A DNA stretch of 64,000 nucleotides from Opitutales bacterium (GCA_016932335.1 JAFGCZ010000012.1:124001-188000), one strand, 5' to 3'. Positions 8,543-18,064 are shown, counted from the first letter of the stretch. Program-made: numbers and translations. The notes: a model not told the origin generated them from the sequence alone.

Positions 8543-10033
8543 TTATTTCTCTTCCGGTTGGATTCCGTTATCCTGTTTTTCGGAAAAAACAGGGGAAATT
8601 TCCTGTGCTTGAGCCTTTTTGCTCTCTACACGGGAGTGTTCGGCATCGCTGACTCGGTTCACATCAAAAAAACTTACGTAAAGCATCATTCCAAAGAGCA
8701 GGATCATGAATGCGCCTTGGACTGCGGTTATCAAATTTACAGGGATTTTGCGCCGGCTAACTTTCTCAATGGTGGCAATCAGCATGTGACCGCCGTCCAA
8801 TACCGGAATGGGCAGCAGGTTCAACACTGCCAGATTGACATTGATGACAACAATGAGGTTGAGCACCACAGTCAGCCCCAGTAAGGCGGTTATGTAGATG
8901 GCATGCCCGATACCTATCGGACCACTCAGGTTGCGGATGCTGATGTCGCTTTTCGGGTTTAGAAGCGCCCCCAACACCTGAATCGTCATGGTAAAACTAT
9001 CTTCTATGCGCTGAAATGGCGGAATAAATTCTTTGGTGTAGAGACTTTGCCATTCAATACCGATCATGGGGCGTTGGTCTCCATCGGTATTCACCACCAC
9101 ATATTCCGGTGTCAGAGTTTTTTGCAGAAGTGTGTCTCCCCGGCGAACCCCCAATACAACAGGCGCTTCCGGGTCCTTGCCGATGGCCTGTGCCAGCAGC
9201 ATCGATGCATAAATCGTCGTACCGTTGACACTGACAATCTGGTCTCCGCTTTCCAACCCCGCCTTTTTCGCAGGACTGTGTTCCATCACTTTGGCAATGA
9301 TTCGCTTATCTGCCGGAGAAATTCCCAGATAGCGGATGTTTTCATCGCTTACCATGTTGGGAGTCAGAGTCATTGGAACCAATGTGCCGTTGCGCTCAAC
9401 TTCCACTGTTACCTGAGGGTTGCCTTCCTCATCGCGCCCGGATCCGGTCGTTACTGCGGTAAAAATATCAGACCAGTTGTTCATCTCTTTGCCGTCGATA
9501 CTGCGGATGGTATCGCCCTCACGCATACCTCCGGCGTATGCGGCACCGGCAACTGTTTCTCCGCTGCTGTTCATCAATCTGGGGGCAACGTAACCGATTT
9601 GAGTCTGCGTTAATGGTTCTTCAACCATACTTCCGGTGAACCAGAGAATGGTGCTCAAAATCAGCGCAAAAATTACATTAAAGACTGCTCCCGCTACCGA
9701 AACGATCATTTTATCGGCATAGCTGATGGGGGGCAGATCGGCCTTTTCGGTTTCTCCCTGGCCTTCGATGGCTTCCATTTCACCGAGTTGAGGCAGGGCT
9801 ACATATCCGCCTAATGGAAGGAGCGATACGCGGTAGTCGATCCCTCTTTTATCCTTCCACCCAAACAGACGCGGGCCGAATCCGATCGAAAAACGTTCAA
9901 TGACCAGCCCCCTCCAGCGAGCGGCCAGATAGTGCCCGAGCTCATGCACGAATATCGAGGCTCCAAAAAAGAAAAATACACTGAAAATTGCCAGAGGACT
10001 GCTGAATATGGATTCGAAAACTTCTTTGTTCAT
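8543..10033 (-). CDS. rseP: RIP metalloprotease RseP (site-2 protease, M50)
   Basis: Inner-membrane intramembrane zinc protease of the regulated-proteolysis type that cuts anti-sigma factors and leftover signal peptides. Zinc ligands are in FVHELGHYLAARW (HExxH, residues 30-34) in the first membrane helix and in LLPIPVLDGGHM (about residue 413) in a late helix. Between them two PDZ-like modules are visible, around AGGMREGDTIRSIDG and AKKAGLESGDQIVSVNG. At 496 aa it is slightly longer than the E. coli protein (450) owing to a hydrophilic, charged C-terminal tail of about 40 residues. It sits 17 bases downstream of dxr. Confidence 0.96.
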   Translation of the reverse strand: MNKEVFESIFSSPLAIFSVFFFFGASIFVHELGHYLAARWRGLVIERFSIGFGPRLFGWKDKRGIDYRVSLLPLGGYVALPQLGEMEAIEGQGETEKADLPPISYADKMIVSVAGAVFNVIFALILSTILWFTGSMVEEPLTQTQIGYVAPRLMNSSGETVAGAAYAGGMREGDTIRSIDGKEMNNWSDIFTAVTTGSGRDEEGNPQVTVEVERNGTLVPMTLTPNMVSDENIRYLGISPADKRIIAKVMEHSPAKKAGLESGDQIVSVNGTTIYASMLLAQAIGKDPEAPVVLGVRRGDTLLQKTLTPEYVVVNTDGDQRPMIGIEWQSLYTKEFIPPFQRIEDSFTMTIQVLGALLNPKSDISIRNLSGPIGIGHAIYITALLGLTVVLNLIVVINVNLAVLNLLPIPVLDGGHMLIATIEKVSRRKIPVNLITAVQGAFMILLFGMMLYVSFFDVNRVSDAEHSRVESKKAQAQEISPVFSEKQDNGIQPEEK

Positions 10034-10050
10034 AGGGATCTTGGCTGTGC

Positions 10051-11157
10051 TTACCGCGCGGAGGCAAAGGCTTCCGTCGTCTGTCGTGTAAGCTTATCTA
10101 CTTCAATCAATTCTTCAAGGTTCTCCGGCTCCTTGATGTGGGCTTGTTCCAGCGCATGTTCAATGCAGGAGGCAATATCGGTGAATTTTAGCCGGTCGTT
10201 GAGAAAGCGTGCGACTGCTACTTCATTGGCCGCGTTGTAAACGGCGCCGGCAGTTCCTCCGGCATGCATTGTCTCCCGGGCCAATCGAAGACAAGGGAAC
10301 TTTGTTTCATCGGGTGGGAGAAAACTCAGCGAAAGCAGTTGGCTAAAATCCAGCGTTTTAAGTACGCCGGGATGCCGCTCTGGGTATAGAAGACTGTGTT
10401 GAATGGGGAACGTCATGCTGGGGGGCGATAGCTGTGCCAGAATGGAACCGTCTATGTATTCCACCATAGAGTGCACAATGCTTTGTGGATGTATGACCGC
10501 GCAGATTTGATCCGGTTCCACTGCAAAGAGCCAGTGGGCTTCGATCATTTCCAGTCCCTTGTTGGCCATGGACGCCGAATCGACGGTGATTTTCGGACCC
10601 ATATTCCAGTTGGGATGCTTCAGCGCCTGTTCCGGCGTTACCGATTTCATTGCCTCGTAGTCCATGTCACGGAATGCGCCACCCGAGGCCGTAAGAATGA
10701 GTCGGCGGATATCCTTGCCGGTGGATCCCTGCAGGCATTGGAAAATGGCGTTGTGTTCGCTGTCAACCGGAAGAATCTTTACTCCCTTTTGCCGTGCGCT
10801 TTCCATTACGAAACGGCCCGCCATCACCAGAATTTCCTTACTGGCCAGTGCTATGGTTTTTCGGGCATGAATTGCCGCCAGCGTTGGCTCCAACCCGATC
10901 ACCCCGGTGGCAGCCATCACCAGAATATCGGCTTCAGGCAATACGGCCAGATCCATTAGTGCCTGTTTCCCATCCCGCTCATAACAAACTCTATGCTTTA
11001 CCTGAAACTCATCTCCAATTTCGTCCAGCGCTTTGGCCTGACTTCCGTTGGCGATACCCACCAGTTTCAGCTTTTCCGGATTGGAGCGAATGACCTGCAG
11101 AGTGCTTGTTCCAATGGAACCGGTGGCACCAAACAAAACTATTTTTTTCGCTTCCAT
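10051..11157 (-). CDS. dxr: 1-deoxy-D-xylulose 5-phosphate reductoisomerase Dxr (IspC)
   Basis: NADPH-dependent first committed step of the MEP pathway. N-terminal dinucleotide-binding motif VLFGATGSIGTSTLQVI, then ALASKEILVMAG (usual ALANKES), the metal/substrate segment PVDSEHNAIFQCL, LTASGGAFRD, HPNWNMGPKITVDSASM, NKGLEMIEAHWLF and HPQSIVHSMVEY, plus the C-terminal ANEVAVARFL. The 368 aa are slightly short of the common 385-400 but all catalytic blocks are there. It is separated from cdsA by 6 bases and from rseP by 17, in one operon with ispG, so two MEP-pathway steps are co-transcribed. Confidence 0.97.
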   Translation of the reverse strand: MEAKKIVLFGATGSIGTSTLQVIRSNPEKLKLVGIANGSQAKALDEIGDEFQVKHRVCYERDGKQALMDLAVLPEADILVMAATGVIGLEPTLAAIHARKTIALASKEILVMAGRFVMESARQKGVKILPVDSEHNAIFQCLQGSTGKDIRRLILTASGGAFRDMDYEAMKSVTPEQALKHPNWNMGPKITVDSASMANKGLEMIEAHWLFAVEPDQICAVIHPQSIVHSMVEYIDGSILAQLSPPSMTFPIQHSLLYPERHPGVLKTLDFSQLLSLSFLPPDETKFPCLRLARETMHAGGTAGAVYNAANEVAVARFLNDRLKFTDIASCIEHALEQAHIKEPENLEELIEVDKLTRQTTEAFASAR

Positions 11158-11163
11158 GATGGT

Positions 11164-11976
11164 TTATCCCAGCAGGTGAATGAACAGGTAGTAGCCCATT
11201 GGGGCCGTCAGCATGAGACTGTCGGTTAAATCAAAGACACCTCCAATTCCCGGAAAGATGGCTCCAGAATCTTTTACTTTGGCCTGCCGTTTTAAGGCAG
11301 ACTCCAGTAAATCGGCAAAAATGGATAACAGTGCAATAGGCAGGGCTATCAGTGCAGATAAGCCGATACTCATTGATTCCGGTAAGCCTGTAATTCCCCA
11401 CGTCAGTAATGCACCCACCAACATGGAAATGAGCACTCCGCCGATCGCTCCTTCCCAAGTCTTTTTGGGGCTGAGGGTCGGGGCCATTTTGTGCTTCCCG
11501 AATGCCAAACCACAGAGCAATGCGCCCACATCAGTGAACTTGGCCACGGCAATCAGCCATAGGCACAGGAGTATTCCTTCCCACGCTTGGGTGAAATGAA
11601 CCAGAATCAGACAGAGATACGAAAAAGGATAGGCAATCAGCGACATCCCCAGTAGGGAGGAGGCCAGTGCTTCAAACGGTCGGTCAGTGCCCCTAGTAGC
11701 TAATGTGGTCAATGATAGGACTAGAACCGACACATAGAGGCTGTCCAGACCGATCCCCGGCATCCAGTAGGAGGTAATCATGAGTAGGGCTCCCAACAGA
11801 GTGCTCAGTTGGGCGATGGGATGATACCCCATTTTTTTCAGCAACGCGTAAAACTCCCATTGAGTTGCTGCGGTTGCCACCAGTAAAAGAATGAACCCTC
11901 CCGTGTTTTGCAGGGTGAGGACCAACGATAAAATCACGGTCCAGAGAACGAGAAAACTTAAAATACGGCCTTTCAT
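11164..11976 (-). CDS. cdsA: Phosphatidate cytidylyltransferase CdsA
   Basis: Integral membrane enzyme making CDP-diacylglycerol, the precursor of all phospholipid head groups. The 270 aa contain about eight hydrophobic helices, APTLSPKKTWEGAIGG, and the C-terminal family signature region LKRQAKVKDSGAIFPGIGGVFDLTDS. In the classic signature PGHGGxxDRxD the His and Arg are conserved; here they are Ile and Leu (PGIGGVFDLTD), while the metal-binding Asp residues remain. The ATG at 11976 overlaps the uppS stop by 4 bases (ATGA), so translation is coupled. Confidence 0.94.
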   Translation of the reverse strand: MKGRILSFLVLWTVILSLVLTLQNTGGFILLLVATAATQWEFYALLKKMGYHPIAQLSTLLGALLMITSYWMPGIGLDSLYVSVLVLSLTTLATRGTDRPFEALASSLLGMSLIAYPFSYLCLILVHFTQAWEGILLCLWLIAVAKFTDVGALLCGLAFGKHKMAPTLSPKKTWEGAIGGVLISMLVGALLTWGITGLPESMSIGLSALIALPIALLSIFADLLESALKRQAKVKDSGAIFPGIGGVFDLTDSLMLTAPMGYYLFIHLLG

Positions 11977-12719
11977 GGTGTGGTAGCGGAATTGGTTTCT
12001 GCTAATTGATCTCCGGTTTTTCCGAAGCGCCGCTCTCTGCCTTTGTAGCTTTTCAGGGCTTTATGCAGTTCAGCCTCATCGAAATCAGGCCAGTATACGT
12101 CCGTAAAATAAAATTCAGAATAGGCGGCTTGCAGAAGTAGAAAATTGCTCAGGCGGTACTCTCCCGATGTTCGGATGATCAGATCAGGATCAGGGATATT
12201 GCGGGTATAGAGATAAGCGCTCACCGTTTCCCAGTTGACCTCTCCTTTCGGGGCCTCTTTGATCATCGCCTGAATGGCTTGCAACAGCTCCTGGCGGGCT
12301 CCGTAATTTAAGGCCAGAATTAATGTGAAGACGTCATAATTACGGGTTTCTTCAGTCGTCTTATTCAGTAGCTTTTGCACCTTTCCAGGGAGCTTGGTCA
12401 TATCTCCGATCACCCGGAATTGGATTTTTTGCCGGTGCATTTCTTTGATCTGCGATTTGAGAAAACGCTCCAGCAGCAGCATCAGCGCATTGACTTCAAG
12501 AGCCGGCCGGTTCCAGTTTTCTGCAGAAAAGGCATACAATGTAAGGTAACGAACGCCCATGCGCTGGGCCGATTTAATTACCTGCCGCACATTTTCCACA
12601 CCCCGGCGGTGTCCCTCCGCTCTGGGGAGATTGCGGGCTTTGGCCCAACGCCCGTTACCATCCATAATGATGGCAACATGCTTGGCTCCGTAATCGCAAT
12701 TCTGGCTGGTTTCTTCCAT
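11973..12719 (-). CDS. uppS: Undecaprenyl diphosphate synthase UppS (cis-prenyltransferase)
   Basis: Condenses isopentenyl diphosphates onto farnesyl diphosphate to make the C55 carrier lipid for peptidoglycan and polysaccharide export. Motifs are VAIIMDGNGRWAKARN (catalytic Asp), GHRRGVENVR, YLTLYAFSAENWNRP and the C-terminal DLIIRTSGEYRLSNFL with YSEFYFTDVYWPDF. The frame is open to 12803, but the ATG at 12719 gives 248 aa, the family length, and a start just before the first conserved block. First gene of the minus-strand operon uppS-cdsA-dxr-rseP-ispG. The usual upstream partners pyrH and frr are not here. Confidence 0.96.
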   Translation of the reverse strand: MEETSQNCDYGAKHVAIIMDGNGRWAKARNLPRAEGHRRGVENVRQVIKSAQRMGVRYLTLYAFSAENWNRPALEVNALMLLLERFLKSQIKEMHRQKIQFRVIGDMTKLPGKVQKLLNKTTEETRNYDVFTLILALNYGARQELLQAIQAMIKEAPKGEVNWETVSAYLYTRNIPDPDLIIRTSGEYRLSNFLLLQAAYSEFYFTDVYWPDFDEAELHKALKSYKGRERRFGKTGDQLAETNSATTP

Positions 12720-12844
12720 AGATAATCGAACGTATGCAGCTTGCCACTCACGCGGCTTCTGGCAATCGAAAAGACAGACAATAGATGCCGACCACGGTTG
12801 CAAGTTATTTGACTCTTTCTTTAAATTTGTAATAATAACCTCTT

Positions 12845-13144
12845 ATGATAACGCCACTGGTTCAATCAGAGATAGAGGTTGCCCTCCATGAACTTAAGAA
12901 CTGGTCCTACATTGATGACCGGTTGACGCGCGAAATAGACTTCCCCTGTTACGCTACTGCCATCAGCTTCATTGTCCGCATCAGTTATGAAGCGGAAGCC
13001 CTGAATCACCACCCCAAAATTATCAACGACGGAACTTTCGTCAGCCTGGTGCTTACATCGCATGATACATCCGACAAAGTTACCTCGCGCGATATTGTAT
13101 TAGCCGAGAAAATCGAAACATTGCTTCAGACTTATTATATGTGA
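12845..13144 (+). CDS. phhB: 4a-hydroxytetrahydrobiopterin dehydratase (pterin-4a-carbinolamine dehydratase)
   Basis: Small (99 aa) pterin dehydratase that recycles tetrahydrobiopterin-type cofactors after aromatic hydroxylation; many bacterial members have other or unknown roles. The family signature is clear: LNHHPKI with the paired catalytic histidines near residue 55, followed by VSLVLTSHDTSDKVTSRDIVLAEKIE. It is transcribed divergently from uppS (about 125 bases between starts) and its last 10 bases overlap the 3' end of the convergent MATE gene. No phenylalanine hydroxylase is in the window, so the substrate source is unclear. Confidence 0.93.
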   Translation: MITPLVQSEIEVALHELKNWSYIDDRLTREIDFPCYATAISFIVRISYEAEALNHHPKIINDGTFVSLVLTSHDTSDKVTSRDIVLAEKIETLLQTYYM

Positions 13145-14511
13145 ACAGCAGTTCCTTTCGAAAGGCTTTTGATGCTGTAGTTCACGATAACAAAGCAGAC
13201 GATGCCGCCGCCGATGGTGCCCATTCCCTGTGCCGCAAATACTCCAACCGCGCCAAAGAGGTGTTGGCCGATGAAGGCGGGGATTACGACCAGGCCAAAG
13301 GAGCGCATAACTGACATTGCGGTAGACATCAGCGGTTTGTGCAGGCCGTTCAGTTCACTGAACCCAAGAATAATGATGTTTGCCCCGAAAAAGCCCATAG
13401 GTGCCCACAGCATATAAGAAATCAGGTAATTGTAGGTTTCTGCATCTTTGGCAAATATCCCCGCCAACGGATGTCTTAAAAATATATACATACACGCCAT
13501 GAGCAGTCCCCAGCAGAGCGCGAACCGCATGCTTAAGCGGTGGCCCTCGCGAATGCGCTCATATTTCCCGGCGCCCAGATTCTGACCGTAGAATGCCAGT
13601 AAGGCATTGGAGAGGGCAAAGATGGGCAGATATGCCAACATGTCGATTTTTCCACCGGCACCATAGGCGGCTACCGCAGCATTACCACTGCGGGCAACGA
13701 TACCCGTTACGATATTGATAGCGATGGGGAACAGCAGTAGGCTGCTCATGGCTGGAATTCCGATGCGCAGAAGAGCCTTGGCCGATTTGAAGATCAGTGG
13801 TACTTCAAAATTTCTAACACTGATGAGTTGTAGGCGTTTTTCTGCAATGTAGAGCACTGCAAATAGAGTGAAAAAGCGTGATCCGATGGTGGCCAGGGCG
13901 GCTCCCTGTAATCCGAATCCGGGGAATTTTCCCAGGCCGAAGATCAACAGAGGGTCCAGCAGGAAATTCAGGAATGCTGCCGTGCTCATGATGATCGTAG
14001 GATATTTTACCTCTCCCAGTGCCCTCAGCGCATTGTTGATCGTCATGGGAATTACGAAGAAGGGAAATCCTAAAAACCAGGGCACCATGTACTCGTTAAC
14101 CAGTTTCAGCGTCTCTTCATCTGCTCCGAGAAACATAAAAATCCAGCGCTTGCTCAATAACCCGATGGCACTGAGGCTTATGGCCAGGCACAGATTGATG
14201 ACGCAGGCATGGATGGTGTAACGCCTTGCCAAATCGGGGTTTCCTTCTCCTGTAGCTTTTGCTACCATGGCACCGGTTCCAATTCCCAGACCAAAAACCA
14301 TGTTCAGCAATACCATGATTACCGGAAAGGTAAATGCCATGGCGGCCAGTTCATTGTGCCCCAGCTGAGATACAAAATAGGTGTCTGTGGCATTAAAGGC
14401 AATCATGGCGGCATGGCCGCCTAAAAGCCCCAAGGCCATCCTCACAAGGGTAGGGCCAACTGCTCCCGTTGTCAGTCTGCCTCCGGTTGAGTTTTTGTGG
14501 TCAGAATTCAT
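13135..14511 (-). CDS. MATE-family multidrug/Na+ antiporter
   Basis: Inner-membrane exporter of 458 aa with about 12 hydrophobic helices in two internally similar halves, the MatE arrangement. Characteristic stretches are FNATDTYFVSQLGHNELAAMAFTFP near the N-terminus, GLGIGTGAMVAKATGEG and the second-half equivalent ALLAFYGQNLGAGKYERIREG. I chose the ATG at 14511 over a TTG at 14529 because AAAAGG lies 8 bases upstream of it. Substrate not predictable; such proteins expel cationic drugs or metabolites using Na+ or H+. The 3' end overlaps the pterin dehydratase gene by 10 bases on the opposite strand. Confidence 0.92.
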   Translation of the reverse strand: MNSDHKNSTGGRLTTGAVGPTLVRMALGLLGGHAAMIAFNATDTYFVSQLGHNELAAMAFTFPVIMVLLNMVFGLGIGTGAMVAKATGEGNPDLARRYTIHACVINLCLAISLSAIGLLSKRWIFMFLGADEETLKLVNEYMVPWFLGFPFFVIPMTINNALRALGEVKYPTIIMSTAAFLNFLLDPLLIFGLGKFPGFGLQGAALATIGSRFFTLFAVLYIAEKRLQLISVRNFEVPLIFKSAKALLRIGIPAMSSLLLFPIAINIVTGIVARSGNAAVAAYGAGGKIDMLAYLPIFALSNALLAFYGQNLGAGKYERIREGHRLSMRFALCWGLLMACMYIFLRHPLAGIFAKDAETYNYLISYMLWAPMGFFGANIIILGFSELNGLHKPLMSTAMSVMRSFGLVVIPAFIGQHLFGAVGVFAAQGMGTIGGGIVCFVIVNYSIKSLSKGTAVHI

Positions 14512-14582
14512 GGAATGAGCCTTTTCCAATATCGGCCTGTCTTATCGAAGTCAATTCAGGGGCTTGATTCCGGCTTTTTTAC

Positions 14583-17267
14583 ATGAACTTAAAGATTGGC
14601 TTTGAAAAAGACAGTAAGGTTGCTTTGCTCGTTACCGACCCCATGAAGCAGAAAACAACCAAAGCACCCAAACTGACCCCCATGATGCAGCAGTACATGG
14701 ATGTTAAGCGCAACCTTCCCAAGGGCGCCTTGCTGCTCTTCCGTCTTGGTGACTTTTATGAGATGTTTGAGGACGATGCCGTCCGCGGTTCCAAGCTTTT
14801 GGGGATCACTTTGACGCATCGTAACGGTCAGCAAATGGCCGGTATTCCTTACCATGCCGCTCAAACATACATTCAAAAGGTGTTGGTTCAGGGGGTTAAA
14901 GTTGCCATTTGCGATCAGATGGAGACCCCTCAGCCGGGGAAAATCGTCAAACGTCAATTGACGCGTATCCTTACGCCCGGAACCATTCTGGAGGATCATC
15001 AAATTCAGGCCAACAGCAGTAATTACCTGATGGCTCTGAATGTGGTCCCGGCGCCTAAAAAGAGTGCCCACTCTGTTCTGTTGTCCATCGCCTGGATGGA
15101 TTTGTCTACCGGGGAGTTTCATATCGCCTGCGATGCATGTTTCGACAGCCTCCTGTCACTGATTTCATCACTTGATCCCAAGGAACTCATCCTACCGGAA
15201 ATGGCTTCGGGGAAATGGGCGCAGGATGAAACGCTGCAACACTGGCACAAGTCTTTTGAGCAGTTTTGTGCTGGGCGTGCCATCAGCGAGCTTCCCGATT
15301 ACCGGTTTGACCTTTCTGATGGTATTCGCAGTGTTAAGGAAACCTTGGGCGTACTCAACTTGGATGGCTTTGGCATTCAGGAAACACACCCCTCATTGGG
15401 CGTTGCCGGAGCATTGATTCATTATGCCACGGAAAACCTTTGTTCCAAACCGGAAAATTTAACTCGCATCAAAGAATACAGCACCCGGCAGACATTGCTG
15501 CTTGATCCGGCAACGCAAAGGCATTTGGAGATTTTTCGTTCATCAGGCGGAACCCGTGTGGGAAGTCTCCTTCAGGCCATGGATGGGACCGTTACGCCTC
15601 CCGGAGCCCGCCTTCTGGAGCAGTATCTGGCAACGCCGCCACTTTGTCTGCAGGAACTGCAACGCCGGCAGCAATGTGTTGGAGAGTTTCTCGAATCCCC
15701 CGCTTATGCCGCGGAAATGCAGGAATACCTCAAGTGTATTCGCGATCTTCCCCGTATCCTTGGCCGCTTGCGCAATCGTCTGCGTAACCCTCGTGAGTTG
15801 GGCGGCATTCGCGATACCTTGCAACAGATTCCCCTAATCCTTGAGGTCCTCTTCCAGTTTGATGGCCCAGCGGTGGCCCAATACAATTCTAGAATTAAGG
15901 ATTTTCCTGCCCTGCGCACTTTATTGGAGCGTGCGTTGGCCGATGAGCTTCCGACACAGTTACAGGATGGTGGCTATATCCGCGACGGTTATGACGAAGA
16001 ACTGGATCGCTTGCGTAACCTCAACCGAAACAGCAAAAACTGGATTGCTGAGCTGGAGCAAGCAGAGCAGGAACGTACCGGTATCAAAAAACTGCGTATC
16101 AAGTTTAACAACGCCTTCGGTTACTTTATTGAAATCACCAAGAGTAACCTGCACCTGGTTCCCGACGATTACATTCGCCGCCAGACAACGGTGAATGCAG
16201 AGCGTTACTACACGCCCGATCTTAAGGAAAAGGAGAAGGAAATTCTCAGTGCCAGTGAAAAAGCTGTCGCCCGCGAGGAAATCCTCTTCCGCGATTTGGT
16301 CGCTGCTGTGCTGGAGGAAACTGATGCGCTGGAAGATACGGCAACCGGACTGGCTGAAATCGATTTGTTTCTCGGTTGGGCTAAACTGGCCCGCCGTTGG
16401 GATTATTGCTGCCCACAACTGGATGATTCATCCATCCTGCGCATTGATGCCGGCAGGCATCCCGTGGTAGAGCAAATACTGGACGAGCAAAAGAGCAGCT
16501 CGTACTGTGGGAATGATCAGTTCATCCCCAACGATGTCAGCCTTTCGGCTTCCGACGATCAGATCGCTATCATCACCGGCCCCAATATGGCCGGTAAAAG
16601 TACATACATCCGGCAGGTTGCCTTGATCACCCTTATGGCTCAGGTGGGGTCTTGGGTTCCAGCCTCGGGCTGTCGTGTGGGGTTGGTCGATCGCATTTTC
16701 TCCCGTGTCGGTGCCAGCGATGATTTGGCCCGCGGCAATTCCACATTCATGGTGGAAATGAACGAAACGGCCAATATCCTCAACAACGCCACCGCAAAGA
16801 GCTTGATTATCCTCGACGAGATAGGTCGAGGCACCAGTACCTATGACGGGCTCTCCATCGCCTGGGCTGTTGTCGAACACTTGCACGGTGCCATTGAGGA
16901 AGGGAAGCTTGATGAAACGCATGCTTTTGCCGGAAAAGGGCCGAGAACCCTCTTCGCAACCCACTACCACGAGTTGACCCAGATCGAGAAACAGCTGCCG
17001 CGTATTCGCAATTTCAGTGTCGCGGTGAAGGAGTGGAACGACGAGATTATTTTTGTACGCCAAGTGCTGCCCGGTGCCGCAGATCGATCTTACGGAATTC
17101 AAGTAGCGCGTTTGGCCGGGCTTCCCCTTTCCGTTATTTCCCGCGCTAAGACCATTCTGGCAAAGTTGGAGGAAGATGACTCCTCTCATAACCTGCTCCG
17201 TAAACGTTTCCGTCAGATGAAAAATGCTGAAGAGCAGGGAGAAGCGCCACAACTGGAGCTTTTTTAA
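14583..17267 (+). CDS. mutS: DNA mismatch repair ATPase MutS
   Basis: Mismatch recognition subunit of methyl-independent or MutL-dependent repair. The N-terminal mismatch-binding wedge LFRLGDFYEMFEDDA carries the Phe-x-Glu residues. The ATPase domain has Walker A ITGPNMAGKSTYIRQ, FSRVGASDDLARGNSTFMVEM, Walker B LIILDEIGRGTSTYDG and ATHYHELT. The extreme C-terminus reads PQLELF, matching the consensus (QLxLF) of beta-clamp binding peptides. The 894 aa include about 20 residues before a second ATG at 14643 that starts MKQKTTKAPKLTPMMQQY, a more typical MutS beginning; neither start has a clear ribosome site, so 14643 may be the true one. Confidence 0.97.
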   Translation: MNLKIGFEKDSKVALLVTDPMKQKTTKAPKLTPMMQQYMDVKRNLPKGALLLFRLGDFYEMFEDDAVRGSKLLGITLTHRNGQQMAGIPYHAAQTYIQKVLVQGVKVAICDQMETPQPGKIVKRQLTRILTPGTILEDHQIQANSSNYLMALNVVPAPKKSAHSVLLSIAWMDLSTGEFHIACDACFDSLLSLISSLDPKELILPEMASGKWAQDETLQHWHKSFEQFCAGRAISELPDYRFDLSDGIRSVKETLGVLNLDGFGIQETHPSLGVAGALIHYATENLCSKPENLTRIKEYSTRQTLLLDPATQRHLEIFRSSGGTRVGSLLQAMDGTVTPPGARLLEQYLATPPLCLQELQRRQQCVGEFLESPAYAAEMQEYLKCIRDLPRILGRLRNRLRNPRELGGIRDTLQQIPLILEVLFQFDGPAVAQYNSRIKDFPALRTLLERALADELPTQLQDGGYIRDGYDEELDRLRNLNRNSKNWIAELEQAEQERTGIKKLRIKFNNAFGYFIEITKSNLHLVPDDYIRRQTTVNAERYYTPDLKEKEKEILSASEKAVAREEILFRDLVAAVLEETDALEDTATGLAEIDLFLGWAKLARRWDYCCPQLDDSSILRIDAGRHPVVEQILDEQKSSSYCGNDQFIPNDVSLSASDDQIAIITGPNMAGKSTYIRQVALITLMAQVGSWVPASGCRVGLVDRIFSRVGASDDLARGNSTFMVEMNETANILNNATAKSLIILDEIGRGTSTYDGLSIAWAVVEHLHGAIEEGKLDETHAFAGKGPRTLFATHYHELTQIEKQLPRIRNFSVAVKEWNDEIIFVRQVLPGAADRSYGIQVARLAGLPLSVISRAKTILAKLEEDDSSHNLLRKRFRQMKNAEEQGEAPQLELF

Positions 17268-17394
17268 GCTGGCTGTGTTGGGTTTATTACTGAAGAATTT
17301 ATTCACCTGTAGTTGAATTTTGACCGGAACGTGCGACTGTTGAGGCATAAAGCAAACGCTTTTTTCTTTATCAACCTTAATTGGAAAACTCAAA

Positions 17395-18039
17395 ATGGCT
17401 TATACACTACCTGAACTCGGATATGCATATGATGCTCTGGAACCTCACATTGACGCAAAAACGATGGAGATTCACCATACCAAGCACCACAATGCCTATA
17501 TCACCAATGTAAACAAAGCACTTGAGAGCGTAGGGGTTGATGCTCCTGCAGAGGTAGGTGACTTAATTTCCAACCTTGCAGATATCCCTGAGTCCATTCG
17601 AACTGCAGTGCGTAACAATGGCGGCGGGCACGCCAACCACTCCTTTTTTTGGAAGGTGATTGCTCCGGGCGGAGCAAGTGCCCCCGAAGGTGCTTTGGCA
17701 GATGCCATTGTTAAAGCCTTTGGCAGCGTTGAAGCTTTCAAAGAAAAATTCGCACAAGCTGCCGCTACCCGTTTTGGAAGTGGCTGGGCATGGCTTACCG
17801 TAAACTGTTCCGGCGAACTCAGTGTGTGTTCAACTCCCAATCAGGACAATCCGCTTATGGGCGAAGTTGCCGGGTGTAATGGTCAAACGCCTATCCTTGG
17901 TCTTGATGTCTGGGAACACGCCTATTACCTGAACTATCAGAATCGTCGCCCTGACTACATCTCCGCTTTCTGGAATGTGATTAACTGGACAGTGGTCGGT
18001 CAGCTTTTTGCCGGTAAAAAGTGCTGCTGCTGCGAATAA
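17395..18039 (+). CDS. sodA: Superoxide dismutase, Mn/Fe family (Mn-type residues), with Cys4 tail
   Basis: Converts superoxide to oxygen and peroxide. Metal ligands are visible in [12 protein letters not shown] (first His), [11 protein letters not shown] (second His) and [18 protein letters not shown] (Asp and His). The Gly in GGGHANH and the Gln in [10 protein letters not shown] are the pattern of manganese enzymes, so I read it as MnSOD, by family rule only. No signal peptide, so cytoplasmic. The normal family end (GQLFAGKK) is followed by four consecutive cysteines and a Glu (residues 210-214), which is unusual. It is followed by a strong terminator. Confidence 0.96.
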   Translation: MAYTLPELGYAYDALEPHIDAKTMEIHHTKHHNAYITNVNKALESVGVDAPAEVGDLISNLADIPESIRTAVRNNGGGHANHSFFWKVIAPGGASAPEGALADAIVKAFGSVEAFKEKFAQAAATRFGSGWAWLTVNCSGELSVCSTPNQDNPLMGEVAGCNGQTPILGLDVWEHAYYLNYQNRRPDYISAFWNVINWTVVGQLFAGKKCCCCE

Positions 18040-18064
18040 TTCGCTTCCTTTCAATTACTTCCTC

